NCBI GenBank assembly: GCA_905147135.1
Contig: LR990065.1
Location: 620,001 to 684,000, forward strand
Origin: Blastobasis lacticolella
Taxonomy: Eukaryota > Arthropoda > Insecta > Lepidoptera > Blastobasidae
Length of the DNA stretch: 64,000 bases
Direction: 5' to 3'
Shown piece after piece: positions 1-10,544 of the stretch. Both the position numbers and the translations under genes were made by a program. Numbering within the stretch: the stretch's first letter is position 1; each line of letters begins with the position of its first letter. The notes under the pieces were generated by a model, which made no database searches, was not told where the DNA came from, and saw only the letters and a program-made list of their open reading frames with translations.

Positions 1-356
1 GCTCTACGTAATTTTTGCGTTGACAAGCGTTTCAGAAACCGGGTGTAAGTGCTGTATTTAAAAAGAGGGTTGCTTCGTCTAAAGATTTGTTATTCAGTAC
101 AGTGTTTCAATCAATAGCGGATAATTCTTGACAAATAGCAAGATAATCGGCCTTTTTAAATTTATAATTTTTTCTGGTTGGCATTCTCAGAGCTGTGTAA
201 CTGATGTTGATTGCTTCCAACACAAGTGCCGGGTGATGGGGCCAGTCCTCGCGAGTTTAGAGTTTTGAGCGCGCCTTACAGCTAAATCGGTGTTGGAAAA
301 AACAATATTCAAATACCGCCCGTTTCCGTTTGGTATGCCACTGTACTGAGATAACC

Positions 357-818
357 CTAAAGACAAAGTGGATTCCAAATAACCTTCGGCAAATTAAAAT
401 CACCCATCAAAATATAATGGGCATCTGACGTGCAATGGGCCTCCAAGTACGCGGCTAACCGATATAATAGTGTGTCACGAGCCATACCGGCTCCCGGTAA
501 GTACACACAAATAATATGTGTATCCAAGTTTGAATGAAGCGCGCGCGCGGCTATAATCACGTGAGCGATTTCTAGGTCCCACGATCCCCGCGAAGACGAC
601 GAGAGGAGCGTGACGCGCCGCGCCGCGAGCGAGCGGCGCGTGAGCACCAGGACCCCCCCGCCCCCCGCCCGCGCCGCCGCGCGGACGCCACCACCCCTGC
701 CGCCACTAGGACGGTCCCTGCGATGTACATCGTACCGTGAATCGCTAACTTCGGGATCATAAACTCCTTCGGTCAGCCACGTTTCGCAAATACCGATAAC
801 GTCATAGTCATTGCTCAA
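357..818 (-). pseudogene. LINE endonuclease, N-terminal part (partial)
   Basis: Open stretch of 153 codons resembling the N-terminal half of the exonuclease-endonuclease-phosphatase (APE-like) domain of a Jockey/CR1-type LINE. Near the start it reads VIGICETWLTEGV, the first metal-binding motif; near the end ILMGDFNLP, the GDFN motif. The linker between them is very GC-rich (about 550-720) and codes for Gly, Ala and Arg runs, unlike the AT-rich surroundings. It follows ORF1 sequence at 1043-1641 on the same strand. Frame breaks separate the pieces and the rest of the endonuclease and RT lies beyond the window, so this is a dead copy. Family assignment below 'non-LTR endonuclease' is uncertain. 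Confidence 0.75.
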
Positions 819-1042
819 TAGACCTTGCCTAAATTCAGTTGTTTTCCCATAAGAATGCTACGCGAATTTAGCAAGTAGATAGTTAACGGCGCCATAGGAT
901 ATATTCATAAATATTTAGTTTAAAATCGCGATTATAAAATATATAGGCAAAATGTCTAGGCGAGTCCGGTACCAGTGGCGGTGAACAATATTGGTTAAGG
1001 CTGTTGCTTATCAAACGAGTGCGTGCCGCAGTACAAATCAGT

Positions 1043-1641
1043 TCATGAGTGTAGGGATAAGTAATACCGACATAATATCGTACATATAACACTTGTGGGG
1101 AAATGCGTATCATGTAAATAAACAAGTCCATTATTGATGTTTGAGTAACCAATGGTCAATGAAGTTATTTTCCGGTTATTTTCAATGAAGTCAACTGTGA
1201 TTTTGTCTTCTTGGCGAATAAATACTTTCCCATTTCGCGTCCAACAGTACCGAAACCCCAACTCCTTGGTTATTAATTTCGTTTCCTTTAGCAATGCTTT
1301 GTTGGCTGCAGTTAGTCGCCTGGTATACCAATCTCGTTCGTCTTAACGCCCCTGTTCTTCCGTACGGCAGTTAGAACTTCATCCCGCTTATTTAAACTGT
1401 GGAATTTTATTATCGTCGGTTTAGGAAGTCCGCTATTATTTCGAGTAGGGATTCTCGAGGCGGAGATAATGTCAGTGCACGCCAGTGGGATCCCAACGGC
1501 CTTAGCAATAGACACCATAATGTCACTAACCACCTCCGACTTACGCTCAGGAACACCGAAGACCTCAAGGTTGTGCAGTCGATCCCTCTGCTCCATGCCA
1601 TTTATCGTGGTCTGAAGCTTCTCAATTGTGGACTGAAGCAC
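1043..1641 (-). pseudogene. LINE ORF1, C-terminal half (coiled coil end plus RRM-like)
   Basis: Two overlapping frames (1312-1641 and 1043-1294) together resemble the C-terminal half of an L1/CR1-like ORF1 protein. The first starts with a heptad-like segment (LQSTIEKLQTTINGM), followed by LHNLEVFGVPER, which resembles the strand-turn of the ORF1 RRM-like domain, and a KPTIIKFHSLNKRDEVL segment. The second carries the C-terminal subdomain, with a YCWTRNGKVFIR motif. A frameshift lies near 1300. Such proteins bind LINE RNA during retrotransposition. It runs straight into the endonuclease fragment at 357-818. The matching N-terminal half is on the opposite strand at 1828-2555. Confidence 0.65.
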
Positions 1642-1654
1642 AGTGACATTGTAG

Positions 1655-2555
1655 TGATTGTTCGGCCGCTAGTGTGTGGAATTGTGGACCTTACGCGCAC
1701 CGCATATTCGTGACTGTTGCTTGCGTCACTTATCTCTGTGACGCAACGCCGCCGCCGCTAGTGATTAGAGGGCCCGGACTGGACGTATATTTTTACCTAC
1801 GAGCGCGTATACACAGGTATCGTCAACATGCCTAATAATTGTACTGCATGCAAACAAACTATCACGTACTTGGAATACCTAAAGTGCTACGTGGAGAAAT
1901 GTGCAAACACATACCACTATGAGCGCCTCGGTATAGCTAGGTCGGCGTACATCAAAATTACGGCCAAGCAAAAGTCGGCGTGGAGATGTCCTGTTTGCAC
2001 GCAACCAAAGGAGAGGAAATCTGACAGTACGCCAGTGCGACCAGCACCTAGTACTCAAACAAGTCGGTCAGATCCCGCCACTACAACACCTACTCAGGCA
2101 ACCATTAGTTCATCTGCTCAATCGGATGTATCAGCACCTGCCGCTCCAACGGACATTTCCGCCCCGCCCACCTAGTTGGAACCCACAAAAACTACGGATG
2201 CTGTGCTGTATCTTCACCCGTCGTGGTACAATCATCGCACGCAGACCTACAGCAGGCTATTTCCGACAACAACGAGCGGCTGATCGCCCAACTGTCCACA
2301 CTAATCGACACTAAATTAGGCGAAAATAGTAGAAGGTTGTTAGAAAAACAGGAGGCTATAATCCAACAATATAACAGCATGATCGAGTCGCTTAATAAGT
2401 ATAGCTTGCCGTATGATGACACCGTCCGGGACATCAATGCGATCAACTCGGAGATGAAGGATGTGAAGAAGGTAAAGGAGGATAATTCGAACGCTATAGG
2501 TAAGAATATACCACTTACGATGACGCCAGTATGCTTCATTTCGGCATTGTCGTAG
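1655..2555 (+). pseudogene. LINE ORF1, N-terminal half: PHD-like zinc finger and coiled coil, with 5'UTR
   Basis: The ATG at 1828 opens a 115-codon frame with a PHD-like Cys pattern (CTACKQT, LKCYVEKC, YHYER, WRCPVC) and a Thr/Ser/Ala/Pro-rich tail. A second frame (2223-2555) continues as an amphipathic coiled coil rich in Leu, Asn and Lys (ERLIAQLSTLIDTKLGENSR). PHD plus coiled coil is the usual N-terminal half of ORF1 in insect CR1/Jockey-type LINEs. The 150-170 bases before the ATG look like element 5'UTR. The Cys spacing is degenerate and the two frames are out of register, so it is dead. Its position head to head with the minus-strand ORF1 C-terminal half suggests a 5' inversion of one element. 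Confidence 0.6.
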
Positions 2556-2784
2556 GTAAGCCGTGGATGTCCAAGATTAGGCGAAATGGAGCGTTTATAT
2601 CAGAATGATAATCTTTAGAAACCAGGATTGTTCGCTCAAAAGATGATTATTTAATCGCAGAACGTTTACGTCAATACTAGTCTTTACGCCCCATCACTTA
2701 TCACTATTGTCGCGACGTTGGAGCGTCGGTAACTTAATGGCTAGCGGTCGGCCTCGTAAGCAAAAAGGTACAGAGTTATTACCC

Positions 2785-2900
2785 AGTGCCACTATGTACC
2801 AATGACTTTTGCCAAGGAGTTATGTAAGTACATTAGTTGAACACTAATCGATGCTCTACGGTAAGGGAACATGTTGTGAGGAAACCTACACATTCAGGTA
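2785..2900 (+). repeat. LINE 3'-tail-like repeat (copy 1)
   Basis: The segment contains a stretch around 'acattagttgaacactaat' that recurs, diverged, at 27395-27510. It resembles the 3' UTR tails of RTE-type LINEs frequent in Lepidoptera. No coding remnant adjoins it. Confidence 0.4.
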
Positions 2901-3243
2901 GCAAGCAATTCAACAGCAAGATAATGATGATAGAAACCGTGGTGAGGGGCCATGTCCAGCAAATTTCTTCGGTAAAGAAGTAGAGAAAAATAGTTGATAA
3001 TAATTATAGATCGACCACATAACTGATACATCGCCCGATGGGGGGTGGTAGGGTGAAGTCAGAGTTGTATCCAGCTGACACTGTAGGTCTCAAAATAAAT
3101 ATTTTGAACTCCAAGATGATTGGCTTGATGGAGGAGCTTGCTCCTAAAGCAGTTCGTCACAAACACCCATTTCATGAAATTGTTGGCCATATGATGAAGT
3201 GATCAATTCTAAAATCTGGTAACGTCATAGGTAGATACTAACG

Positions 3244-3337
3244 CACAGGTATCGGCCATAAATAATGCACATCGGGTATTTTCGGCACAGAGACGACGAT
3301 CTACGCAGCCATGTGCATTATTTACCTGTATACCTGT
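3244..3337. repeat. short imperfect inverted repeat
   Basis: The outer parts (3260-3272 and 3311-3323) are perfect 13-base complements, and 'acaggtat' at 3245 pairs with 'atacctgt' near 3330. The roughly 40-base centre is unpaired. It could be a MITE remnant or a cruciform; nothing else supports a function. Confidence 0.5.
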
Positions 3338-3490
3338 TATTTCAGTAAGCAGATTCGATGATTATAAAAAAAAATTTAATCTTTTTAAAATTTCAGCAGA
3401 TATTTTTCATACTTATTTCTATATTTATTGCTTAAATAAAGTAAGCCTCGTCAATCTACATAGTAGATACCATGAAGTAAAATAATATTA

Positions 3491-3990
3491 TAAAGGATTT
3501 TCCAATAAAGGCGGATCGATGTTGACATCGAATAAAACAAACTCTCTATTAGGTGTTAGTGAAATTTTTTTTTTATTTGGGAACCCCATGTATGCCCATG
3601 TATAAGTATGGAAAATGATAATGTTCAATTGCTCGCCGCTGCTTTACACTGTGGCACAAATCCTAGCAGTCCATTTTTTAATAAATCTACCGCATTGATC
3701 CGATTGAATTTGGTCTGGGTTATGTTGCCTTTGAGGGCATCGGTCAATTGCGCCTTATTAGCATAGACCTGTGACTTCAGAAAACCCCACAAGAAAAAAT
3801 TCACCATTCAATGCCAAACGATCACAAAGGCCAACAAATCAAAAATAGGACCTCTTGGATTCGAACGACGTTCAAAGCCGTGGCGGATATTTGAACGATC
3901 TCATTTTCCATACTAATTGGCATACACGAACTTTACAGTTTGTTTTACTCCGTTTCAACATCGACCTGCCCTGACTGGAAAACCCTTTAT
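3491..3990 (-). mobile_element. deleted mariner-like DNA transposon with ~50-bp TIRs
   Basis: The left end (3491-3541) and right end (3940-3990) are imperfect inverted repeats of about 50 bases: 'gatgttgacatcga' on the left pairs with 'caacatcgac' on the right, and both outer edges read AAAGG...CCTTT next to TA-rich sequence. Inside, the minus frame 3625-3807 reads FFLWGFLKSQVYANK, a motif typical of the C-terminal region of IS630/Tc1/mariner-type (DDE) transposases, with a diverged upstream segment to about 3930. Only about 500 bases remain, so it is a non-autonomous relic. Confidence 0.65.
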
Positions 3991-4106
3991 TTTTAAAGCT
4001 ATACATTTTGAAGGATAGTCGTTTATTGTCTATGTATTTGGGAAGACCGCAATATTCTTTGATAAATTATGCTTTCATATAACCATACTATTGATCGATG
4101 AGATCA

Positions 4107-4140
4107 CAATGCCATGCTTGCTTTTGCAAGCATGGCATTG
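4107..4140. other. perfect 15-bp stem hairpin
   Basis: 'caatgccatgcttgc' pairs perfectly with 'gcaagcatggcattg' across a four-base loop. It lies 40 bases downstream of the stop of the minus-strand terminal exon at 4180, so it falls in that gene's 3' flank. A transcript-end structure is possible, but no role is shown. Confidence 0.6.
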
Positions 4141-4179
4141 CATAATTTTATGCAACTTGCTTTCCAAAATAAGCAGTGA

Positions 4180-5018
4180 TTATTTATTGTAGTCATTCAT
4201 TTTGGATTTTATTTGTCTATTGTTGGTAGTCGTGGTAATTTTCATTTTTCTTCTTGAATAATCAATAAGCTTTTGGACAACTTTCGATTTTTTAAGAAAG
4301 TCTTTAAACTTTCTTCTCCATAGATTTTCCTTGTCAATATTGGGAACCTGATTAGATTTATTTTTCTTCAGTTGTGGTAATTTTGTTTTATTATTATCAG
4401 TTCGGTGTTTAGTTATCTTGGTAATATCAGTGGTAGTAGTTCCCTTTGTGGAAGGTGTTTTCGTCATCTTCTTTTCGTCAACTAATGTATAGTTTTGAAG
4501 ACCACTTGCTCTGTCTTTTCTATCAATAATTTCAACGTATTCGTCTCGTTTCTGGGAATTTGGTTGAATATTAGTTTGGTTATGGCCATCTACTAATATG
4601 CTTTTTATGTATTTTTTAATTAGCGAATCAAAGTGTTCGTTGTTTTTGTATTGATTAATAAATGCGTGAAAAAATGCATTACTTTTGTATTTATCAATAA
4701 ATGCATTAAACTTTTCTACTTGTCTATTGTCTTTATTGACTGAATTATTTTTAGGCGGTACGTGAGTATTTTTTTGTAATATCTCGCTTAAGTCGAGTTG
4801 CCGTAATATATTTGGTACATTATTTCTCGTTGTCGGTTTTTCTTTATTTATACCGTGATGACTGTTGTTGCGTTGTTTTAAAATTGAAAGGATCGCTTTA
4901 TACTTGTCGTTTAGATGTCTTACGTCACCTCTCAATAAGCTAACATTTTTATTTAAAACTTTAATTTTAATATGTGCTCTCGGGGTAGAATTGTGCCTCT
5001 CCATATTGCGATAAGTTT
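4180..5018 (-). CDS. terminal exon, Lys-rich protein of unknown function
   Basis: On the minus strand an acceptor (TTATTTTTTACAG) ends at 5019 and opens a frame that runs about 279 codons to a TAA at 4180-4182. The product is strongly basic, rich in Lys, Asn and Thr. It has three related segments, each F-x-(A/S)-(F/L)-I-(D/N/K)-x-Y (KFNAFIDKYK, FFHAFINQYK, HFDSLIKKYI), around residues 100-140. No known family is recognised. AATAAA overlaps the stop codon. The acceptor is in phase 1, like the neighbouring exons at 5860-6005 and 6830-7096, so I infer it is the last exon of a minus-strand host gene. Starting translation at the internal ATG (5004) would give an independent 274-residue protein; the acceptor makes that less likely. 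Confidence 0.6.
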
Positions 5019-5327
5019 CTGTAAAAAATAAGTTAACAACTTGTATTAATACATTTTGCAGGAACCTTATTCACAGATTCACATATTTTTCTACAGCTTT
5101 AATTTAATTCTATATGTTTTATGTAGGGTCCCATCACTACCATGTTAGTAACTTTGCAACAATTTCGGAGGAAAAAATGGTTAAAAAGTTTAGAAAAAAT
5201 ATAGTTATTTGTTTAACAAGAGAGCAAATTCATGTTTAGTGTTAGTGCATTGTGTGACTTTAAATCACGAACTAGCGAAGAAGTCTAGAATATACGAGCT
5301 ACGCCTGTGATTCTAATATAGACCTAC

Positions 5328-5452
5328 TGGAACCTATTGTAGGCCTACTGGAAGAGATTTCTTTTAGAGATAAGTAGAGCCTGTTGTGTCATAACTAATC
5401 TGTACTCTCTGTATTTGTTATATTTTGTACAATAAACTGTTAAATAAATAAA
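5328..5452 (+). repeat. 3' end of a CR1/Jockey-type LINE
   Basis: It matches, on the plus strand, the 3' terminus of the LINE at 51741-56400 and the fragment at 28250-28542. Shared landmarks are 'ctggaagagatttctt', 'ataagtag...gcctgttgtgtc' and the terminal 'caataaactgttaaataaa'. It is a strongly 5'-truncated copy of this family. Confidence 0.75.
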
Positions 5453-5859
5453 ATAGACTACTGAGTGCAGTGAAGGCACGAGCCAAAAATAATACTCTCG
5501 TGCGAAACTCTTTCACGGAGTGGGTGTTTATGGTGTATTAAAACGTTTGGTGTATTCATTGTAACACTAGCAGTAGCAGCAGTACACTAACAGTTATTAC
5601 AGTTAGTCACTTTTCCTCTCGCTTATAGCAAAATGCGTTTTGCTGCGAGTTTTTAATAAACAAAACCCTTTTCGAGCTCGGGTGGCAAAAATGTTATTTT
5701 GTGATTGTTACTGCCGTTTTCAGATGATATCTGTATCAATAGAATGATGTAAGTAGAAAGTATCTATACTAAGAAAGTACGTTAAACACAATTTTTCGTG
5801 TTTGTAATATTGGAACATTAAGAAGAGTGTAGAGAAAATAATTAAATATTAAATTTACC

Positions 5860-6005
5860 TGCTTTTGTCTTCATTTCCTTTTTTCTTTCTTCAACTTTGA
5901 TTTTTGGTTTCGAATGAGTCCGTGTAACCTTTTTGCGTTGACGTAATGGTGTTTTGGTTTTATACCTCACGAGTCTCGTTGTGGCCTTCAATTGTGTTCT
6001 TAGTC
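5860..6005 (-). CDS. putative internal or terminal exon, basic protein
   Basis: On the minus strand the segment starts after a CAG at 6006-6008 and ends at a good donor (CAG|GTAAAT, 5858-5862). Read in phase 1, it codes for about 44 residues full of Lys, Arg and Thr (TRLVRYKTKTPLRQRKK), then meets a TGA shortly before the donor. Either this is the true C-terminus of an isoform, or one base is missing in the run of five A's just before the TGA; a one-base change there would put the frame in phase with the exon ending at 5018. Composition and phase match the exons on both sides. No family is recognised. The splice sites are inferred from sequence only. Confidence 0.4.
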
Positions 6006-6684
6006 CTGTTTGCCATTAGAACAATGTTTTTACATAATTGTAGTAAAACAACTCAAATAAACAATGAGGACCCGTTTATACGTTGCCACTTACAATCAGG
6101 ACAGTAAACGCGTACGCGTCCTACAACCGGACAGGTAGCCACCGCGTAGCAACCGGACAGAAAACGTGCGTCACGATTACTATACGGGGATTATGCGGGC
6201 GGTGCGGATTTGTTTCCATAAAAAATTCCTTACTGTCGGTAGTAGTAGTAGGTATATAGAAAGCAAAATTGCTTAAGCATTTCGAACAAATCGTGCAGAA
6301 TTCTTGTACGTCTATACTGGTTTTACAGGCCAATTTCGTCTAAAATTTTTTTTGTATTAAAAACTTTACTAATGCAATGAAATTTTTAAACCATAGCGAT
6401 TCAAGTAAAATATTATACGAAAGGATTTATCAATATTTTTTAGGTTTTTGGCTAGGCTTTTTATATAACATATAACTATACAATTTTACTCCTTTCTCAT
6501 TTTTCAGAAAAGATTTGCTTTTAAATAAAAATATATCATTTCTATAACTATCAATTTTCTTACATTTAATTTATTTACGACAGGTAATACATTTAATACC
6601 TGATTTTACCTTATTATACAGTATTTTCCCTGATCGCTATGGTTTCGAAAAATTTGTAGGATTAGTATGATTGTTGTCCGGTCA

Positions 6685-6790
6685 TCATCATATCAGCGGG
6701 AAGACGTCCACTGCGGGGCATAGGCCGCCCTCAAAAATCTTTACAAAGGCCTGTCCAAAGATTGAATCGTCGGTCGAAACCAATAACTGC
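6685..6790 (+). repeat. dispersed moth repeat ('gacgtccactgcggggc' type)
   Basis: The segment with 'gggaagacgtccactgcggggcataggcc' is of a type I know as a common dispersed repeat in lepidopteran sequence. A related 'gtccactgcaggact' segment occurs at 13585-13680. No ORF is associated. Confidence 0.45.
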
Positions 6791-6829
6791 TTAGCTTGTA
6801 AAGACTGTATTGAGTAAATTATTTAATAC

Positions 6830-7096
6830 CTCCTTTTGCTATCAAATTATTAATAATTTTCTGTTTCAAATTATTGTAAGCCACAGCAACTTGTGGTTGT
6901 CGGTGTCGCGTTTTAGATATGGAGTCATTTCCTGAGTTTCGAAGTCTTAACATTCTATTCCCAAGTCTTGTTTTTGCCTTCGGTAAAGGTTTCGTTCTTC
7001 GTTTATTTGCTTTATATTCCGCATTTGACGTCTGGCCTTCTTTCCTTTTCAGTGTCTCCGGACCAGTTGGCGTTCTCGCACTGGCTTTTTGTGTAC
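6830..7096 (-). CDS. internal exon, Lys/Arg-rich protein of unknown function
   Basis: On the minus strand an acceptor (ATAATAACAG) precedes 267 bases, exactly 89 codons, open in phase 1 up to a donor (GGAG|GTATTA). The residues are basic and polar (KASARTPTGPETLKRKEGQ ... RTKPLPKAKTRLGNRM), probably disordered, with nuclear-localisation-like clusters. Phase 1 on both sides matches the neighbouring exon models, so exons could be added or skipped without changing frame. No family is recognised. The plus-strand ORF over the same bases (6919-7131) is a shadow. The nearest possible upstream exon I see is at 10216-10539, beyond a SINE, a repeat and a LINE fragment. Confidence 0.6.
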
Positions 7097-7186
7097 CTGT
7101 TATTATAATAGTAAAATATACTTTTATTTAAATATTTGTTATATTAATCTAAAATAGGATATTTTTCTATGATAGGACCAATGGTG

Positions 7187-7400
7187 ACGGCCTGAGTGGT
7201 TTAGTTGATTAACAGCCGGTATGCCAAGCAGAGGTCCTTGATTCTATTCCTGGCCGGGCAGAAATAGAAATTATGAATATTAATTTCTGTTTTGGGTCTG
7301 GGTGTTATATGTATGTATAATAAATTTGTATGTAAAAATCATAAGTGTTTTATCAGTTTTCTGGCGCCCATAACACAAGCTTTGCTTGTGTAAATTATCC
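7187..7400 (+). mobile_element. tRNA-derived SINE, degraded copy
   Basis: It starts 'gacggcctgagtggttta', contains a degenerate Pol III box B (the family consensus here is GGTTCGATTCC), then 'gaaattatgaatattaatttctgt', 'gggtctgggtgtta' and 'acacaagctttgcttg'. The same order is seen, on the minus strand, at 20500-20697, 44578-44803 and 49575-49838. It lies in the intron upstream of the exon at 6830-7096. Confidence 0.75.
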
Positions 7401-7758
7401 AAGCAAATTTATATTTACATTATATTATGGTGGCATATCTTTCCATGCCACTCTCACACTATCATATCCGGGATCGACGCAAGGTTAATGACGATGACTA
7501 AATAATTATGGTGCGATGCGGTGTACCGCTACGCTACTGCCACCTACTGCTTGGCGAGTATGTCAGTGGGAGTGGTTAGCGTCCCATCGTAACAGGAAGC
7601 GAAGCGGCTAACGCGTTTAACCCTATCTGCCCTCGGCCTGGTAGCCCTAACCCATATAAAAGTGGAGTTGGGTGATCCTCTTGCGCGCCGTTAGCGGCAA
7701 CGCCCTATAATACCCCTATAATATAATATAATACCTTAATATCGCAGCTAAATAATAC

Positions 7759-7993
7759 TCTTTTAAATAGTATTGTGTTTCTGCCGGTGAGTAGAGTTTC
7801 CAGTGCTCCATGGGGTGGGGATTTGGGGAACCGTGGCTTTGGCAGTGGAGTGGCATTTGCCTTTTTGCTGCCAGAGCAACGTGTTATACAGGTGGGCAAC
7901 GCAATGGCGATACTCTTGGTGTTGCTAATGTCAATAGGCAGTGGTGACCACTTTCCATCAGGTGGCCCGCTTGCCTGTTTGACTACCGTATGA
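7759..7993 (+). repeat. 235-bp dispersed repeat, copy 1
   Basis: It is nearly identical to 16977-17215 over its length: both run from 'ctcttttaa.tagtattgtg' through 'ccagtgctccatgg.gtgggg' to 'catcaggtggcccgcttgcctgttt'. The last 100 bases are the 3' tail shared with the Jockey-type LINE fragments at 8055-9500 and 28990-29830. It is probably a 5'-truncated LINE or a SINE using a LINE tail. Confidence 0.7.
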
Positions 7994-8054
7994 AATAAAA
8001 TTGAGGTTATGATGTCTTTGCCATTGTTTATGTTGTGAGTTGGTCTTGTTAGAT

Positions 8055-9500
8055 GTATGTCGAGTAGTTTTTTTTTATGTTACCCGGCAGACAAACAAGC
8101 ATGCGGGCCACCTGATGGAAAGTGGTCACCGCCGCCTATGGATATCAGCAACACCAGGGGAGTCACTAAGGCGTTGCCCGCCTCTGAAGAGACCTTTAAT
8201 ATACCTCTTGAACGATCCCATGTCATAGTCCAAAGGAAACACTGTGGCTGGGAGCTCATTCCACATCCGAATCGTACTAGCGAGAATCGTTCTTTCAAAC
8301 CTTCGCGTGGTGACCAACAGAGGGTCTACGTAGTGGGGATGAGCACCCAGCCCACGGCGGTTGGTGCGATGGCGGAATTGTGCTGTTGGCACCAGATCGA
8401 AAAGTTTCTCGGAACACTCCCCGATGTACAGCCGGTAGAACACACACATGGAGCCAAAGTCCCTTCGGTTAGCCAGTGGTTCTAACTTGCTTGATTGTGT
8501 GGGATCGTCGACCATTCGTACGGCGCGTCTCTGTAAGCAGGTCGGCAGTTTCGCCGGCCCAAAGATGGGAACAATACTCCATATGAGGCCGCACCTGTGC
8601 CTTGTTCAGCAGCAGGCGCTGCCCTGGGGTAAAGTATCACTTGGACCGGTTAAGCACTCCAAGCTTTTTCGAAGCCAGTTTGGTATTACCTTCTAGGTGA
8701 TTCCGGAATCGCACGCTATCCGATATTCGGCTTTCCTACACCACGGAACGAGGGATATTCGCACGGCCAGTATAACGAGCATCTCCAGTACTGTCATCCG
8801 CATAGCAGTGAATACTGGGAATATTCAGCATATTATTGATATGCAGATGAAACACCATGGGAGATAGCACTGAACCTTGGGGTACTCCAGCATTAATGGT
8901 CTTGGCATCGGAGCAGCATCCGTCGACAACGACTTGGATGCTCCGTTCAGACAGAAAGCTGGATACCCAATTGCAGAGCCCCTCGGGGATACCGTACTTC
9001 GGGAGTTTTGTAAGCAGTGCCCTGTGCCAGACTCGATCAAATGCCTTGGCTATATCAAGACTGATAGCCCTCTGAGACCCTCAGCCCACCGGTGTGTTAG
9101 GTACACAAGAAGGTCACCAGCTGAGCGACCATGGCAAAAGCCATATTGACGGTCACTGATCAGCTGGTGATCCTCTAGGTATCCGAGGAGCTGGATATTG
9201 ATAACCCGCTCCATCAGCTTAGAGAGCAAGGAGATTATTGCTATAGGCCTGTAATTTGATGGGTCTGAATTATTACCCTTCTAGGGTATCGGATGCACAA
9301 GGGCTAGCTTCCACGAAGATGGCACCGTTCCAGAGGTGTAGGAAAGCTTGAATAGGCACATTAACACGGGAGACAACTCGGGAGCATCTTTTGAGAACGA
9401 TAGCCGGAATGCCATCAGGTCCACTGGTCTTCCGGATGTCTAGGGAGAGAAACACACGTCTTATGATTTTTTGGGTGAAACGAACCTCGGGCATGATGCC
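8055..9500 (-). mobile_element. Jockey-type LINE fragment: RT to 3' end, decayed
   Basis: On the minus strand the fragment begins near 9494 with RT sequence (SGPDGIPAIVLKRC, the RT1-2 region), continues through pieces in several frames, and ends with the C-terminal region at 8515-8126 (CVFYRLYIGECSEKLFDLVPTAQFRHR). The tail ends near 8055 in 'caggtggcccgcatgcttgtttgtctgcc'. It has many stops and frameshifts. A better-preserved relative lies on the plus strand at 28990-29830; both have RRDF(G/S)S(M/L)CVFYRLY. Plus-strand ORFs here (8057-8485, 8448-8696, 8857-9149) are antisense shadows. Confidence 0.8.
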
Positions 9501-9559
9501 CTCACACCGTGAGATGGTAGGCGGTGCAGCTTCCCCATCATCCAGAGTTGAGTTATGAG

Positions 9560-10010
9560 CAAAGATATCCCAAGAGATCGGCTTTCTCCTTCGATGTATG
9601 TTCCTTTGTCATCTGTAAGCAATGCTATATTCACGAATGTCTACAGGCAAAATCTCGTACTTACGACAAAAGAAGTATGCAGTCCATCGCACACCGTTTC
9701 GATGCTACACAAAACCTATTAAGTTATGCGCATAGCTACAATAAATTATGGATCAGTTAGTTTAGTGTACTGTAAGTAAGTTAGTGTAAAGTTGTGTAGT
9801 GTAAGTTAATAAGAGAGAATAATTACCTAGATAGAAATTTCTAAGTGGCCTCGTCTCGTGGGGTAATCCCCGAAAATTACCTGTTCCAGACCAAAAAATT
9901 ATAATAAGAATTGGCATTTAATATGAAGTGTCTTTGTAAACTTTTGAAACATCCTGCATGGGAGCAGTAACAGTCAACATTTATTTATTGAGATCTCCTT
10001 CTATCGTCAA
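9560..10010. other. no feature recognised
   Basis: AT-rich non-coding DNA between a LINE fragment and a short tandem repeat. A 78-codon plus frame (9524-9760) has no recognisable motif and no splice signals at its ends. Confidence 0.5.
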
Positions 10011-10016
10011 AGACCC

Positions 10017-10072
10017 GAACCCTACCCATACCCTATACGTACCCGTACCCTACCCCTACCCTACCCTCAGAC
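10017..10072. repeat. degenerate CCCTA-type short tandem repeat
   Basis: A run of imperfect TACCC/CCCTA units ('accctacccataccctat...ccctacccctaccctaccct'). Insect telomeres are usually TTAGG, so I read this as a simple repeat. Confidence 0.7.
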
Positions 10073-10215
10073 CCCTAGAAATCTAGTTTCTGCAACACGT
10101 CCATAAAATTTCAATGGCTTTAATAGCGTATTATTGAAAATATGATCAAACTCTATTTGTATAGAGCGCGCTCGGAAACGAATTATTGAACAAAAAGGTA
10201 ACAAACACTGCTTAC

Positions 10216-10539
10216 CGTGTGTCGTAAAATCCCGTAGATAACCAGAGACATTAGCCATTGCCATTAGTCGGTATGAAGGGTAATTATGTGTATGAGCGTA
10301 GCGGTTCAGTAGATACGATAGTCTCTTTACCCTCATAAAATAGATTCCTTTTAGAATATTCTTACGTGACAATTCCACTTGTTTTCTTAATGGCTTAACG
10401 AACGCCTGCTCGAAAGAAATATATAATAAGGATTCATTCTTTCCATCATTTTTTTCAGGAAAAAATTTCACAATTCCATAAGAATCTCCGAAACAGTATA
10501 ATGGGCTTGTCAGTATTTTTTTGACAAATGGCTGAGCTT
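10216..10539 (-). CDS. internal exon of an unrecognised host gene
   Basis: On the minus strand a pyrimidine-rich acceptor (TTCTGTTCTCATTATTTTAAG) is followed by 324 bases, exactly 108 codons, open in phase 1, ending at a strong donor (ACG|GTAAGC). The 3'-most residue of the acceptor triplet is AAG, not the usual CAG or TAG. The encoded segment is mixed-composition and looks folded: an N-terminal stretch with YCFGDSYGIVKFFPE, a middle rich in Lys and Leu, and SYLLNRYAHTHNYPSYRL before the donor. No family is recognised. The open frame runs on to 10067 by chance after the donor. Length and 1/1 phase match the exon models at 6830-7096, 13870-14217 and 14291-14899, which argues for a real gene. 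Confidence 0.6.
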
Positions 10540-10544
10540 CTTAA

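Noticed and set aside
8057..9149. Plus-strand ORFs of 70-142 codons
   Set aside because: Antisense shadows of the minus-strand Jockey-type fragment; conserved RT motifs are on the minus strand.
10017..10072. Interstitial telomere repeat
   Set aside because: The units are CCCTA-like and irregular; the insect telomere repeat is TTAGG. Short and isolated.
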